A DNA stretch of 64,000 bases, taken from assembly GCF_022344005.1 (NCBI RefSeq), contig NZ_CP092190.1:2247001-2311000 (forward strand). Reading direction: 5' to 3'. The notes below the pieces were generated by a model, which searched no databases, had not been told where the DNA came from, and saw nothing but the letters and a program-made list of their open reading frames with translations. Both the position numbers and the translations under genes were made by a program. The first letter of the stretch is position 1. Every line of letters begins with the position of its first letter. Positions 9,710-19,923 of the stretch are shown here, one piece after another. Source of the DNA: Deinococcus sp. KNUC1210 (GTDB lineage Bacteria; Deinococcota; Deinococci; Deinococcales; Deinococcaceae).

Positions 9710-12087
9710 ATGCCGCCGCGTCTGTTCACGCTGGGCCAGCTGAGCCTCGCTGGGTCAGATTTCCGGCGTGAAAAACCCCTGCTGCTGCTGGCCTATCTGT
9801 GCGTGCAGGGTCCACAGGTCCGGCGAAACGTGGCCCGGCTGTTCTGGCCGGGTGCCGCCGACCCCATGAACAGCCTGTCGGTGGCGGTCGCTCAGCTGCG
9901 CCGTGCCGCGCCCGATCTGATCGAGGCCAGCGAAACGCAGGTGCTGACGCGGCTGACCGATGACGCGGCAGCCTTTCGAAGCGCGCTTCAGCGTGCCGAA
10001 CTGGAGGTGGCCGGGGCACTGTACCGGGGACCGTTTCTGGCGACCCTGACGCTGGGCGATCTCTCCGAAGAGCTCGAAGAATGGATCATGACCACCCGCG
10101 AGGGACTGGCAGACGCCTACCGCAGCGCTCTGCTGACGGCGGCGCGGGGCAGCGCAGAGGCCCAGGCCGCTGCCGAGCTGAGCGCCCGCGCCTTCCGGGT
10201 GATCGGCACGACGCCGCCGCTTCCGGAACAGCTGCGCGAGGGGTACCGCTGGCTGAGTGCCGCGCAGCATCCCGATGCCGAGCGGGTTCGGCAGGAAGCG
10301 CAGGAACTCGGCCTGAAGCTGGCGGCCCCGAACCCGCCGCGCCCCTGCTGGGCCGGGAACGCGAATTGGCGCGGCTGACGGGCCTGAAAGCCGGGGAAAC
10401 GCTGTGGGTCTCCGGCGCCGCGAAACTGGGCAAATCGGCGCTCCTGCGGGTGGTGGCGCAGCAGGGCACGCTGCTTCCGGGGCGTTCGGGTCGCCCGTTT
10501 CAGACGCTGGCGGCGCTGGTCGAGGGCGCGAGATTCCTGCCTGCTTCCAGCGAAGGTTGGCTCGGTCTGCTGCGCGATCATTCCGGGCTGCTCCTGCTCG
10601 ACGACTGGGAACTTGCCGACCCGGAGTCGCGGCGGGTGCTGCTGGCGCTGGCCCACTCGCACGCGGGGCCGCCGCTCGTCATCAGCAGCCGTGCGCGGTC
10701 GGCGCTGGGGTCGCACAGCGGCTTTCACGAGCTTTCTCTGCGCCCCCTGCCGCAGGAGGTGCTGGGCGACGCGCTGTACGCCCAGACCGCAGGACACCCG
10801 GCGCTGTTGGCGGCGGTGCAGCGCAGCGAATCCCTGAGCGAACCGGTGGCAGCCCTGCTGTCTCCGCTTTCGCCCCGCGCCCGGCAACTGCTGATCTGTC
10901 TGTGTCTGCACGCCGAAGTGGGCGCCGCCGACAGGCAGGTCGTGTCGGCGGCCCTGCAACTGAGCGCCGACGACATGACCGAGACCCTGGAGACGCTGAG
11001 CCGCGCTGGCTGGTTGCAGGAGGGTCAACCCGTGCCGCTCGCCGCGCTGCGCTCGTGGCTCGCCACTCAGCCGGTTCAGGAAGCCGAGGTTCTGACGCTG
11101 CTGGTGCCGCATCTGAAGTCCGAGCGGGCCTTTCCGCTGTATCTGCGGGCGCACGATCTGAGCGGTTCCAGCGACCTGCCAGGATTTCAGGAAGCGCTGC
11201 AGGCCCACTCGCGGCGACTGCTCGACCGGGGGCAGGACCACCGTGCCGAGGAGTTGCTGGCCCGCCATGCCCGAGGCCCCGCCGCTCAGCTGCTGCACGC
11301 CCGCTCCCTCGACGGCCTGGGCCGTTATCCAGACGCTCTGAAGGTCCTGGATGCGCTGCCGTCCACGCCCCCTTTGCAGGCGCTCCGTGGGCGGGTGCTG
11401 TTCCGGCTGGGCGAGATCGCCGCCGCCCGCATTGCCGCGCAGCAGGCCCTGAGCGGCGATCTGGAAACCCGTGCCCAGGCGTACAACCTGCTGGGCGCAC
11501 TGGCGCTGGCGGCCCGCGAATACACCCAGGCTCGCTCGGCCTTTGAACGGGCCGTGGGTCTGTTTCTGTTGCAGGGCGACGAACTGGCACGCCTGAATGC
11601 GCTGTGCAGTCAGGCCGTCGCCATGACCGAACTGGGCCAGGACATCAGTGCCGCCCTGCACGACATCTCCCGCCTGTCAGAGCGGCTCGAACACCCGCCG
11701 ACACTGCTGAATATCGGCTGGCTGCTGGAGCGGCAGGGGGACCTGCCAGCGGCGCTGACCCTGTACGGCCGGGCGGCGACCCTGGCCGAAGCCCTGCGGC
11801 AGTCTGCAACGGCGGCGAGTGCCTGGAACAACGTGGGCGTGATCCATCAGAAGGAGGGCCGCAGCGAGGCAGCGGCACAGGCGTACCAGACGGCCATCGG
11901 GCATGCCCAGCAGACCGGAGAAATCCGCACGCTGGCGATGGTGCTCGGCAATCTGGCCGAACTTCAGGACAGTCTGCCGCTGATCGAGGAAGCGCTGTCG
12001 CTGCTTCAGAACGCCGGGCAGGACGATCTGGCCGCCTACTTCGAGGAGCAGCGACAGGCGTTCATGGCCCGTTCAGGGGCACTCTGA
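9710..12087 (+). CDS. AfsR/SARP-like ATPase-TPR transcriptional regulator (frameshifted)
   Basis: The gene encodes about 792 residues once one base is restored. The order is a winged-helix DNA-binding domain (residues 1-70), a bacterial transcriptional activator domain (about 75-205), a STAND-type ATPase with Walker A GAAKLGKS and Walker B LLLLDDW, and C-terminal TPR repeats (about residues 500-790). As given, the first frame stops at 10378 and the rest continues in another frame. Adding one C to the CCCC run at 10342-10345 gives a smooth PPRPLLGRERELARL junction. The ATG follows TACACT by 5 bases, so the mRNA is probably leaderless. It may regulate the adjacent subtilisin gene, but no operator was identified. 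Alternatives are a real inactivating mutation or programmed -1 frameshifting. Confidence 0.8.
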
Positions 12088-12150
12088 CATCCTGCTGCAT
12101 GCCTCGCAGCGTCTATAACCTCGAAGGGACGCCTTGGCAACAGGAGAAGC

Positions 12151-13791
12151 ATGAAGCTCAGAAACACTCCGGCCCGTCGTCTGCTCGGCCCCTTCATGCT
12201 CGGTCTGGCCCTGACCGGCTCAGCGCTTACTGGCACTGGCTCGGCGGCAGGCTTCGCCCCCATCGTGGGCAGCGCTCTGCCGGATGCCTGGGCCAGACCT
12301 GGCGGCAGGGTCACGCTGAATGTTCCCGAAGTGGTGGGGACGAAGGTGAGTGTGGGGGGCCTTGAAACGGCCCTGAACGGCACAGCGGTGACGCTGAGCA
12401 TTCCGCCGGGAACCGCGCCAGGACGCCTGCAGGTGCGGTTTGTTCGGAGCGGAACCGACCTGACCCTGACGACCCGGACGCTGGAGATTCTGGCCCCCGA
12501 CGACGCCCCCACCGACCGGCGGTTGCAGCTGCTCCTCGATCCGCACCTGAACGCTGCCCAGGTCAGGACGCTGCTGCTGCGCCTGCTGCCCGGTATCGGC
12601 ACGGTCAACTCGCTGGAGCGCCTGCCAGCGGCGCAGGGGAACGGCTCGCCCTGCGGCAGCACGCTGGTGGACGTGCAGCTGAAAGCAGGGGAGAGTCTGG
12701 AAGACGCGCTCAACGGGCTGCTTCAGGGCGGCAGCGATGTCTGGTATCCAGACCCCATCAGCACCTGGAGAGCGCCCGCACTCGGGCAGGCAGAGGGGCA
12801 GGCGGGCAGCCGCACTCCGGCGGTGGTGCAGACCAGCTTTCACTATGCTCCGGCTCCGGTATCGCCCGGCGCGGCGCTCGGCCTGCCTGGCTCGGCGGCT
12901 CACGACGGCGCGGGTGTGACCGTCGCGGTGCTCGACACGGGCTTCAGCGCTGCCCTCGATCCCGGGCACGAACTCACCGACCCGCAGGGCGTGCGCCTCA
13001 GCCGGGTACGTGCGCCGATCAATGCGCTGGTGCCCTACGATTCCGGCAACCCGGTTCCCTCGCTGGCGGGCGCAGACGACTTCTGGGAGGGTCACGGAAC
13101 GCAGGTGGCGATTCTGGCGGCAGGAACGCGGAGCGGGGTTGCTCCGGGCGCTCAGATCCTGCCGATCAAGGTCTGTGAGCCGGGTCTGAACGGGCGGGCC
13201 AGTTGTACTACCAAAGACGTGCTGCGCGGCCTGTGCATCGCCCTCAATACCGTGCCTGCCAACCGCCTGGTTCTGAATCTCAGCCTGGGCGGAGCCGCGC
13301 CGACCGGGGCCATCCACGCGGTGCTGAACTGGGCCACCAGGCAGGGGGCCATCGTCGTGGCGGCAGGTGGAAACGGGCATGTCGAGGTGGGCAGCGATCC
13401 CGAAGAGTACCCGGCAGCCTTCGCCCGTTCGCACGCGCCGGGTCAGGTGGCCCTGACGCTGCTGGCGGTGGCTTCGGCGGTGCCGGGCAACGTCGGGCTG
13501 CGGAGTGCGGGCACTGCTCCTGCCTGGCAACTGTCGAACTTCAGCACCCGGGGCAGCTATCTGAATTTCAGCGCTCCCGGCGAGCGGCTCGATCTGGGCC
13601 ACGCGCTGCTCTACAGCGGCACCTCGTTCGCGGCTCCGCTGGCCTCGGGCGCGGCGGCGCTGGCGCGGCAGGCCAATCCGGGCGCGTCGGCAGCGGCGAT
13701 TCAGGCGTATATGCTGGCCCCCAGCCGCGCCGGAACCCTGCCCACAACCACGGGCCAGCCGTTGCCGCTGCTGAAATTGAACGGTTATTAG
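12151..13791 (+). CDS. Secreted S8 (subtilisin) serine peptidase
   Basis: A 546-residue exported endopeptidase. A signal peptide covers about residues 1-32 (ending GSAAG), followed by a prodomain-like region of some 200 residues. The catalytic domain has Asp262 (VAVLDTG), His315 (EGHGTQVA), oxyanion Asn408 (AAGGNGH) and Ser492 (SGTSFAAP), so the complete triad is present. AGGAG lies 7 bases before the ATG. It follows the SARP-like regulator by 63 bases in the same direction and may share its transcript. It ends against the convergent fatty-acid cluster. Function is probably extracellular protein degradation. Confidence 0.92.
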   Translation: MKLRNTPARRLLGPFMLGLALTGSALTGTGSAAGFAPIVGSALPDAWARPGGRVTLNVPEVVGTKVSVGGLETALNGTAVTLSIPPGTAPGRLQVRFVRSGTDLTLTTRTLEILAPDDAPTDRRLQLLLDPHLNAAQVRTLLLRLLPGIGTVNSLERLPAAQGNGSPCGSTLVDVQLKAGESLEDALNGLLQGGSDVWYPDPISTWRAPALGQAEGQAGSRTPAVVQTSFHYAPAPVSPGAALGLPGSAAHDGAGVTVAVLDTGFSAALDPGHELTDPQGVRLSRVRAPINALVPYDSGNPVPSLAGADDFWEGHGTQVAILAAGTRSGVAPGAQILPIKVCEPGLNGRASCTTKDVLRGLCIALNTVPANRLVLNLSLGGAAPTGAIHAVLNWATRQGAIVVAAGGNGHVEVGSDPEEYPAAFARSHAPGQVALTLLAVASAVPGNVGLRSAGTAPAWQLSNFSTRGSYLNFSAPGERLDLGHALLYSGTSFAAPLASGAAALARQANPGASAAAIQAYMLAPSRAGTLPTTTGQPLPLLKLNGY

Positions 13792-13881
13792 CGGCAAGAG
13801 GGCGCGGCGGCGTGGATCGCCTGCCGACCTGGGCAGCCTCCGCTGTTTTCTGCCCGATGCTCTGGCACAGCGATCGAATTT

Positions 13882-13910
13882 CCCCGAACGGTCCTGCATC
13901 GTTCGGGGAG
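13882..13910. terminator. Hairpin between S8 peptidase and fabG
   Basis: Ten-bp perfect arms (TCCCCGAACG and complement) with a 9-base loop lie between convergent stop codons. Neither side has a pronounced T run, so it is a plausible shared terminator of moderate strength. Confidence 0.5.
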
Positions 13911-13937
13911 AAGGGAGAGGTTCAGTTCACAGCCGCT

Positions 13938-14687
13938 TCAGTGGGGAAACAGCCCGCCGTCCACGCCGATGACCTGTCCGGTGATGTACGCCGCCGCGTC
14001 CGAGGCCAGGAACGACACCAGCGCCGCCACCTCTTCCGGCTGCCCGAAGCGTGCCAGCGGAATGCTGCCCAGATAGCTCTTCTGTACGTCTTCCGAGAGC
14101 TGCGCGGTCATGTCGGAGGCGATGAAGCCGGGGGCCACCGCGTTCACGGTGATGCTGCGCCCGCCGTATTCCTTCGCCAGCGCTTTCGTGAGCCCGATCA
14201 GGCCCGCCTTGCTGGCGACGTAATTGGCCTGTCCGGGGTTGCCCATCAGGCCGACCACGCTCGAAATGTTGATGATGCGCCCATATCTGGCCCGCATCAT
14301 GTGCTTGATGGCGGCGCGGCTGGCAGAAAACGCGCTGCTGAGGTTGGTGGCGATCACCGTATCCCAGTCCTCGTCCTTCATGCGGATCAGCAGTCCGTCG
14401 CGGGTCAGCCCGGCGTTGTTGACGAGTACGTCGAGCCGTCCGAACGCCGCGATCACGTCTTCGACCAGTCGCCCCGCGTTGGCAGGCACGCTCAGATCGG
14501 CCCCGAAGACCTCCGAGCGCACACCCAGCGCACTCAGTTCGGCCTGCACCTTCTGCGCCTCGGACTGATTGCGCCCGTAATGAACAGCCACATCGAAGCC
14601 GTCCTGCGCGAGTTTGAGCGCCATCGCCCGGCCCAGGCCCCGGCTCGAACCCGTGACCAGCGCTACTTTTCTTGTCGTTTCCGTCAT
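13938..14687 (-). CDS. fabG: 3-oxoacyl-[acyl-carrier-protein] reductase
   Basis: This 249-residue SDR enzyme reduces 3-oxoacyl-ACP with NADPH in the elongation cycle of type II fatty acid synthesis. It has the TGSSRGLG cofactor motif (residues 12-19), NNAG (90-93), and the catalytic Ser in INISS (142-143), Tyr156 and Lys160. The length is typical. It is the last gene of fabH-fabD-DinB-fabG, its ATG overlapping the stop of the DinB gene by four bases (ATGA). The usual next genes, acpP and fabF, are absent here because the cluster ends against the subtilisin gene. Confidence 0.95.
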   Translation of the reverse strand: MTETTRKVALVTGSSRGLGRAMALKLAQDGFDVAVHYGRNQSEAQKVQAELSALGVRSEVFGADLSVPANAGRLVEDVIAAFGRLDVLVNNAGLTRDGLLIRMKDEDWDTVIATNLSSAFSASRAAIKHMMRARYGRIINISSVVGLMGNPGQANYVASKAGLIGLTKALAKEYGGRSITVNAVAPGFIASDMTAQLSEDVQKSYLGSIPLARFGQPEEVAALVSFLASDAAAYITGQVIGVDGGLFPH

Positions 14688-15259
14688 TGCTCAGACTCGC
14701 TTTCCTGCGGGTGCACGCTGCTGCGAACGCCGTTCAGGTGATGGTATTGGTGGTACACCGAAAAATACAGCATCTCGCGCACCGTGATCTTTCCCAGAAT
14801 CGGGTGAGGCAGCAGAAAGGTGGTCAGGTCGGCTTCAGGCCAGCCTTCCAGAGCCTCGCGCAGCTGCTGGCTGGCCTGCCGGAAGTCGGACACGAGCGCT
14901 GCCTGCGTCTGGCCGTTCAGCACCGGCAGATAGCGCCCGGAGGCCTTTCCGCCTGCGCCGAGTGCAGCCTGATAGGTCTGCCGCATCTCTGCGTAGCTGC
15001 GACTTTCGCGCTCGGTTCTGCCGCCCACCGCCAGCAGCGCCAGTCGGGGCAGCCGCAGCGCCCCGGTCAGGGGTCGGTGAGCCAGCGTCAGGTGCTGCAG
15101 GTGCTGAGCAGGCGACCAGCGCTCACCCGGCCCGGCGAAGAACACGGCGTCCGGCAGCGCCGCAAAGTACGCCGACACCTGACGCTCGGCCTCTGCCAGG
15201 GCCGCTCCGAGGTCGCTGCGGGTCGGCGTGCCTGCCAGCAGCACGTCCGGCGCGGTCAT
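14684..15259 (-). CDS. DinB-family protein within the fab operon
   Basis: This 191-residue protein of the DinB/YfiT-like four-helix-bundle superfamily has metal-binding-type histidines in WSPAQHLQHLTLAHR and near the C-terminus in YHQYHHLNGV. Family members include thiol transferases and proteins of unknown role; despite the name, they are not polymerases. It overlaps fabD upstream and fabG downstream by four bases each, so it is translationally coupled to fatty-acid synthesis genes. A role in that pathway is only suggested by position. Confidence 0.8.
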   Translation of the reverse strand: MTAPDVLLAGTPTRSDLGAALAEAERQVSAYFAALPDAVFFAGPGERWSPAQHLQHLTLAHRPLTGALRLPRLALLAVGGRTERESRSYAEMRQTYQAALGAGGKASGRYLPVLNGQTQAALVSDFRQASQQLREALEGWPEADLTTFLLPHPILGKITVREMLYFSVYHQYHHLNGVRSSVHPQESESEQ

Positions 15260-16191
15260 TCGCCCAGTCCGGCCATTCCGAAGGCCGCGATGTCGTCGGG
15301 GGTATGCACGTTGTAGGTGCGGGCCTCGGGCAGAATGCGTTTCACCAGACCGGTCAGCACGCTGCCGTTGCCGAATTCCACGAAGGTATCGGCTCCCAGC
15401 GCCGCGAGCTGCTGAATGGTTTCGACCCAGCGCACGCTGCCGGTGATCTGCTCGGCCAGCAGCGCCGCCACCTGCCCGGCGTCCGAGACGGGCTGCGCCA
15501 GGACGTTGGCGACCACCGGAAAGAGCATCGGGTGGTATTCGGCGGCGCTCAGATCAGGCAGCAGACCTTCGCGGGCGGGCTCCATCAGCGAGCAGTGGAA
15601 GGGGGCCGACACCTTCAGCGGAATGACCTTGAGGCCCAGCGCCTTCAGGGCGGAGGCCGCCGCGTCCACCGCTGCCTTCTCACCGGAAATTACCGTCTGG
15701 GTGGGTGCGTTCAGGTTGGCGATCTCGACCACGCCCACACCCGACGCCTGCACCTGCCCGCACACCTCGCGCACCGATGCCGGGTCGCCCATCACAGCGC
15801 TCATGGCTCCGACGCCCACCGGAACAGCTGCCTGCATCAGTTCGCCGCGCTTTCTGGTCAGGCGCAGGGCGTCAGGCAGGCTCAGCGTGCCCGCCGCGAC
15901 GTGGGCGCTGTATTCGCCCAGAGAATGCCCGGCAGCGTAGGCGGGCGTCAGGCCGGTTTCCTGCTGCCAGGCGCGGTACACCGCCACACTGGCGGCCACC
16001 AGGGCGGGCTGCTGATTGGCGGTCAGGGTCAGGTCTTCCAGCGGGCCTTCTTTCATCAGGGCGCTCAGGCCGGGCAGCAGGGTTTCGGTCTGCTGCATCA
16101 CGTCCTGCGCCACCGGAAAGGCCGCCGCCGTCGCCTGCCCCATGCCGAGCGCGTGAGAGTTCTGACCGGGAAAAAGTGCAGCGATCTTCAC
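15256..16191 (-). CDS. fabD: Malonyl-CoA:ACP transacylase
   Basis: The 311-residue enzyme transfers malonyl from CoA to acyl carrier protein. The nucleophile Ser90 is in GHSLGE, Arg115 is in the RKRGELMQ motif that binds the malonyl carboxylate, and His199 is in SAPFHCSLM. The N-terminal FPGQNSH is a slight variant of the family FPGQGSQ. The start overlaps the fabH stop (ATGA), so translation is coupled. Length and motifs are complete. Confidence 0.95.
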   Translation of the reverse strand: MKIAALFPGQNSHALGMGQATAAAFPVAQDVMQQTETLLPGLSALMKEGPLEDLTLTANQQPALVAASVAVYRAWQQETGLTPAYAAGHSLGEYSAHVAAGTLSLPDALRLTRKRGELMQAAVPVGVGAMSAVMGDPASVREVCGQVQASGVGVVEIANLNAPTQTVISGEKAAVDAAASALKALGLKVIPLKVSAPFHCSLMEPAREGLLPDLSAAEYHPMLFPVVANVLAQPVSDAGQVAALLAEQITGSVRWVETIQQLAALGADTFVEFGNGSVLTGLVKRILPEARTYNVHTPDDIAAFGMAGLGE

Positions 16192-17219
16192 CCGCTCACC
16201 GCGACCTTTTCAGCCTGGACGGCGCGGGCACCCTGCCCCTTGCCGCCGTACCATTTCATCGCCCCGGCAGCCCAGCTCAGACCGCCGCCGAAGGCCACCA
16301 ACAACAACTGGTCGCCGTCCTGAATGCGCCCGTCGTCGAGCGCCTCGCGCAGGGCGAGCGGCACGCTGGCGGTGCTGGTGTTGCCGTAGCGGTCGAGGTT
16401 GACCACCGTTCTGTCCATGCCGATGCCGAAGCGCGAGCAGGCCGATTCGATGATGCGCACGTTGGCCTGATGCGGAACCAGCCAGTCCACGTCGTTGCCC
16501 TTCAGCCCGGCCTTGTCGAGCGCCTGGGTGCCGCTGTCCGCGATGACGCGCACCGCGAACTTGAAGACCTCACGCCCGTTCATGCCCAGCATCGCGTTGC
16601 CGGTGCCCACGGGGACGCCGGGAATGTGGTCGGCCACCGCGAATTTGTACAGGCTGGGGCCGCCCGCGCTGTCGGCTCCGAGGACGAACGACTGAAAGCC
16701 GTAGCCTGCCGGAACTTCTTCCACGATGGCCGCGCCGCCCCCGTCACCGAACAGGATGCAGGTCGAGCGGTCTTCCCAGTCCACGATCTTGGACAGCACC
16801 TCGGCACCCACCACCAGCACCCGGCGAGCGGTTCCGGCCAGGATGAAGCCCTGGGCCACCGACAGCGCATAGACAAACCCGCTGCACGCCACGCTGATAT
16901 CGAGAGCGCCCACACCCGCGAGCCCCACCTGTCCGGCGATCAGGGCCGCCGTGCTGGGGAAATAGGCGTCGGGGCTGCTGGTGGCACAGACCACCAGATC
17001 CACGCCTTCGAGTGCGCCCTCATAGCGGGCCTTCAGGTCGTTGACAGCCCGTACACCCATATCCGAGGCGAATTCGTCGCTGCCCGCCAGATGGCGCTCG
17101 CGGATGCCGGTGCGCGACACGATCCACTCGTCGCTGGTGTCGAACATCCCTTCCAGGTCTTTGTTTGTCAGAACGCGCTCGGGAACATAGGTGCCGAGCG
17201 CCGTGATACCGATGGGCAT
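16188..17219 (-). CDS. fabH: Beta-ketoacyl-ACP synthase III
   Basis: The 343-residue condensing enzyme starts fatty acid synthesis by joining an acyl-CoA primer with malonyl-ACP. The catalytic triad is Cys112 (SVACSGF), His250 (VPHQAN) and Asn280 (YGNTSTAS). GGAGGT lies 7 bases before the ATG at 17219. It heads the fab operon. Upstream, an inverted repeat (17253-17268) overlaps the likely -35, so the operon is probably controlled by a TetR-type lipid regulator not encoded here. Confidence 0.95.
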   Translation of the reverse strand: MPIGITALGTYVPERVLTNKDLEGMFDTSDEWIVSRTGIRERHLAGSDEFASDMGVRAVNDLKARYEGALEGVDLVVCATSSPDAYFPSTAALIAGQVGLAGVGALDISVACSGFVYALSVAQGFILAGTARRVLVVGAEVLSKIVDWEDRSTCILFGDGGGAAIVEEVPAGYGFQSFVLGADSAGGPSLYKFAVADHIPGVPVGTGNAMLGMNGREVFKFAVRVIADSGTQALDKAGLKGNDVDWLVPHQANVRIIESACSRFGIGMDRTVVNLDRYGNTSTASVPLALREALDDGRIQDGDQLLLVAFGGGLSWAAGAMKWYGGKGQGARAVQAEKVAVSG

Positions 17220-17252
17220 GGGTACGACCTCCGAGCATCACGGTAGCATTCT

Positions 17253-17268
17253 TTGACCAGACGGTCAA
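17253..17268 (-). promoter_or_regulatory. Operator-like inverted repeat upstream of fabH
   Basis: TTGACC and GGTCAA are separated by four bases, 34 bases before the fabH start. On the minus strand the first arm also reads as a -35 (TTGACC), with a weak TACCGT 17 bases on. From memory, Thermus FadR-type TetR regulators bind similar TGACCG-NN-CGGTCA sites; that link is inference. Confidence 0.6.
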
Positions 17269-17366
17269 TGAATTATCGGTGAGGAAATCGGGCCGCTCTT
17301 CGGGCACGTAAACGAGCCGCCACAGACGGACTGGGCGGCTCGAAGAGGGTGAAGAATGGGGAAGGA

Positions 17367-18336
<970 letters not shown>

Positions 18337-18340
<4 letters not shown>

Positions 18341-19056
18341 GCTCTTCCTCCCGCCGCCAGTGCGGGCAGCGTCCAGTCGTAGGTCTGAAATTCCTGCTCG
18401 AAGGCCTCTGCGAGTGCCTGCTTTGCCTGTGCCATGCTGGGCGGGGTGCCCAGGCCGCGCCGCTCGTACTCGCTTGCCACGCTGGTCATCTGGGTATCGA
18501 CCAGACCGCACGGCAGTATCAGCTCGAAGTGTTGCAGATTGGTGCTCACGTTCAGGCCGACACCGTGAAACGCTACGTCCTGCTTCACAGCCACGCCGAT
18601 GCTGGCGATCTTCTGATCATAGTCGCGCCCGTTGACATGGCGTGAATCCAGATACACGCCCGCATAGCCGGGATTGGGGCGGGCGTCCGGCAGTCCCAGG
18701 GTTGCCAGCGCACGCACGCACGCCGCTTCCAGCAGCCGCAGAAAGTCGCGCACCCGCCGCCCCACCGGAAAGACCGCGTAGGCCACCAGTTGACCGGGGC
18801 CGTGATACGTCACGTCGCCGCCGCGCTCGACCTCGTGCACCGCGATGCCCTGCGCGTCCAGATACGCCCGCGTCACCACGATGTTGTTTCCCTCTTTGGC
18901 CTTGCGCCCCAGCGTCAGTACGGCTGGATGTTCCAGCAGCAGCAGCGCTGGCCGCCCGCCCGCCGCCACCCGCGCATGGTGCTGTTTTTGCAGCGCCCAG
19001 GCATCGGGATAGGGAAGAAGTCCCAGGTCGAGGACATCGAACGCGGCGTCTGACAT
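18337..19056 (-). CDS. lipB: Lipoyl(octanoyl) transferase
   Basis: The 239-residue enzyme moves the octanoyl group from acyl carrier protein to lipoyl domains, the step before LipA. Signatures are [12 protein letters not shown] (residues 78-89), catalytic Lys149 (DQKIASIGV) and catalytic Cys183 (LPCGLVD). It is intact and the first gene of lipB-lipA, with a four-base overlap. TACAAT lies 6 bases before the ATG, so the transcript is probably leaderless. Position next to the fab operon fits its dependence on octanoyl-ACP. Confidence 0.94.
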
Positions 19057-19200
19057 GTGCCGATTGTACGGCGGTGCAGCGGCAGGTCATGGTGTCCCGT
19101 CCTCCCAAAGCGGACACGGCGGGCAGTGGATTCTGTAAGTCGGGGTGGTGAATCGGCTCCGAGGTATGAAGCCGCCCCGCCGCCCCTGTATTCTTCCCCC

Positions 19201-19773
19201 ATGACACCCCGCATCGTGATCGTGCCCGGCCTGGGCGACAGCGGCCCGCAGCACTGGCAGACGCTCTGGGAAGAGAAATATGGTGCAGCCCGCGTGCGCC
19301 AGGACGATCCGGAAGCACCGACGCCCGCTGGTTGGTCGGCGCGGCTTCAGGAGGTGATCGAGGCCACGCCCGGCGAACTGGTGCTGGTGGGGCACAGCTG
19401 CGGGGTGCTGAATATCGTTCACTGGGCGCGGCTGTACGGCGGACACGAACGGGTGCGCGGTGCGCTGCTGGTCGGGCCCACCGACGCCGAGCGACCTGAT
19501 ATGGAAACGCTCGCCCCCGAGGTCGCACCGATGGCCCCCATTCCGATGGACGCCCTGCCCTTTCCCGCGCTGGTTGTCGCCAGCGAAACCGACCCCTATG
19601 TGAGCTTCGAGCGTGCCGAAGCGATGGCCGCCGCCTGGGACGCCGAACTGGTGAACGCGGGCGAGGCCGGACACATCAACGTCGCCAGCGGGCACGGTGA
19701 GTGGCCCGACGGCGAGGTGCTGCTCTCGGAATGCATGCACGCCTGGACACCGCCAGAAATCAGCCGCTTCTAG
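19201..19773 (+). CDS. RBBP9/YdeN-family alpha/beta hydrolase
   Basis: The 190-residue small serine hydrolase has nucleophile Ser66 in GHSCG, acid Asp131 in SETDPYVS and catalytic His158 in AGHINVASGHGEWPDGE, the last a strong RBBP9/YdeN signature. Members cleave small esters or amides; the natural substrate is generally unknown. TATTCT lies 6 bases before the ATG, suggesting a leaderless transcript. It is divergent from lipB. Confidence 0.88.
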   Translation: MTPRIVIVPGLGDSGPQHWQTLWEEKYGAARVRQDDPEAPTPAGWSARLQEVIEATPGELVLVGHSCGVLNIVHWARLYGGHERVRGALLVGPTDAERPDMETLAPEVAPMAPIPMDALPFPALVVASETDPYVSFERAEAMAAAWDAELVNAGEAGHINVASGHGEWPDGEVLLSECMHAWTPPEISRF

Positions 19774-19885
19774 CTCGCTGACAATGCTCCTGAAACCTTG
19801 AAGCTCGGACGGGCATTCCCTGTCTGAGCCATCTGGCGGGCCTTGTACGCCTTGAAGGAGCAGGAGGCGTGCAGGGCCTCTGGAG

Positions 19886-19919
19886 ACCGGGTTCGTCAGG
19901 TGCCCCCGGTTTCCTTTTC
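19886..19919 (+). terminator. Terminator after the RBBP9-like hydrolase gene
   Basis: An ACCGGG/CCCGGT stem with a 13-base loop is followed by TTCCTTTTC, a T-rich tail suited to plus-strand transcripts. Confidence 0.55.
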
Positions 19920-19923
19920 ACGT

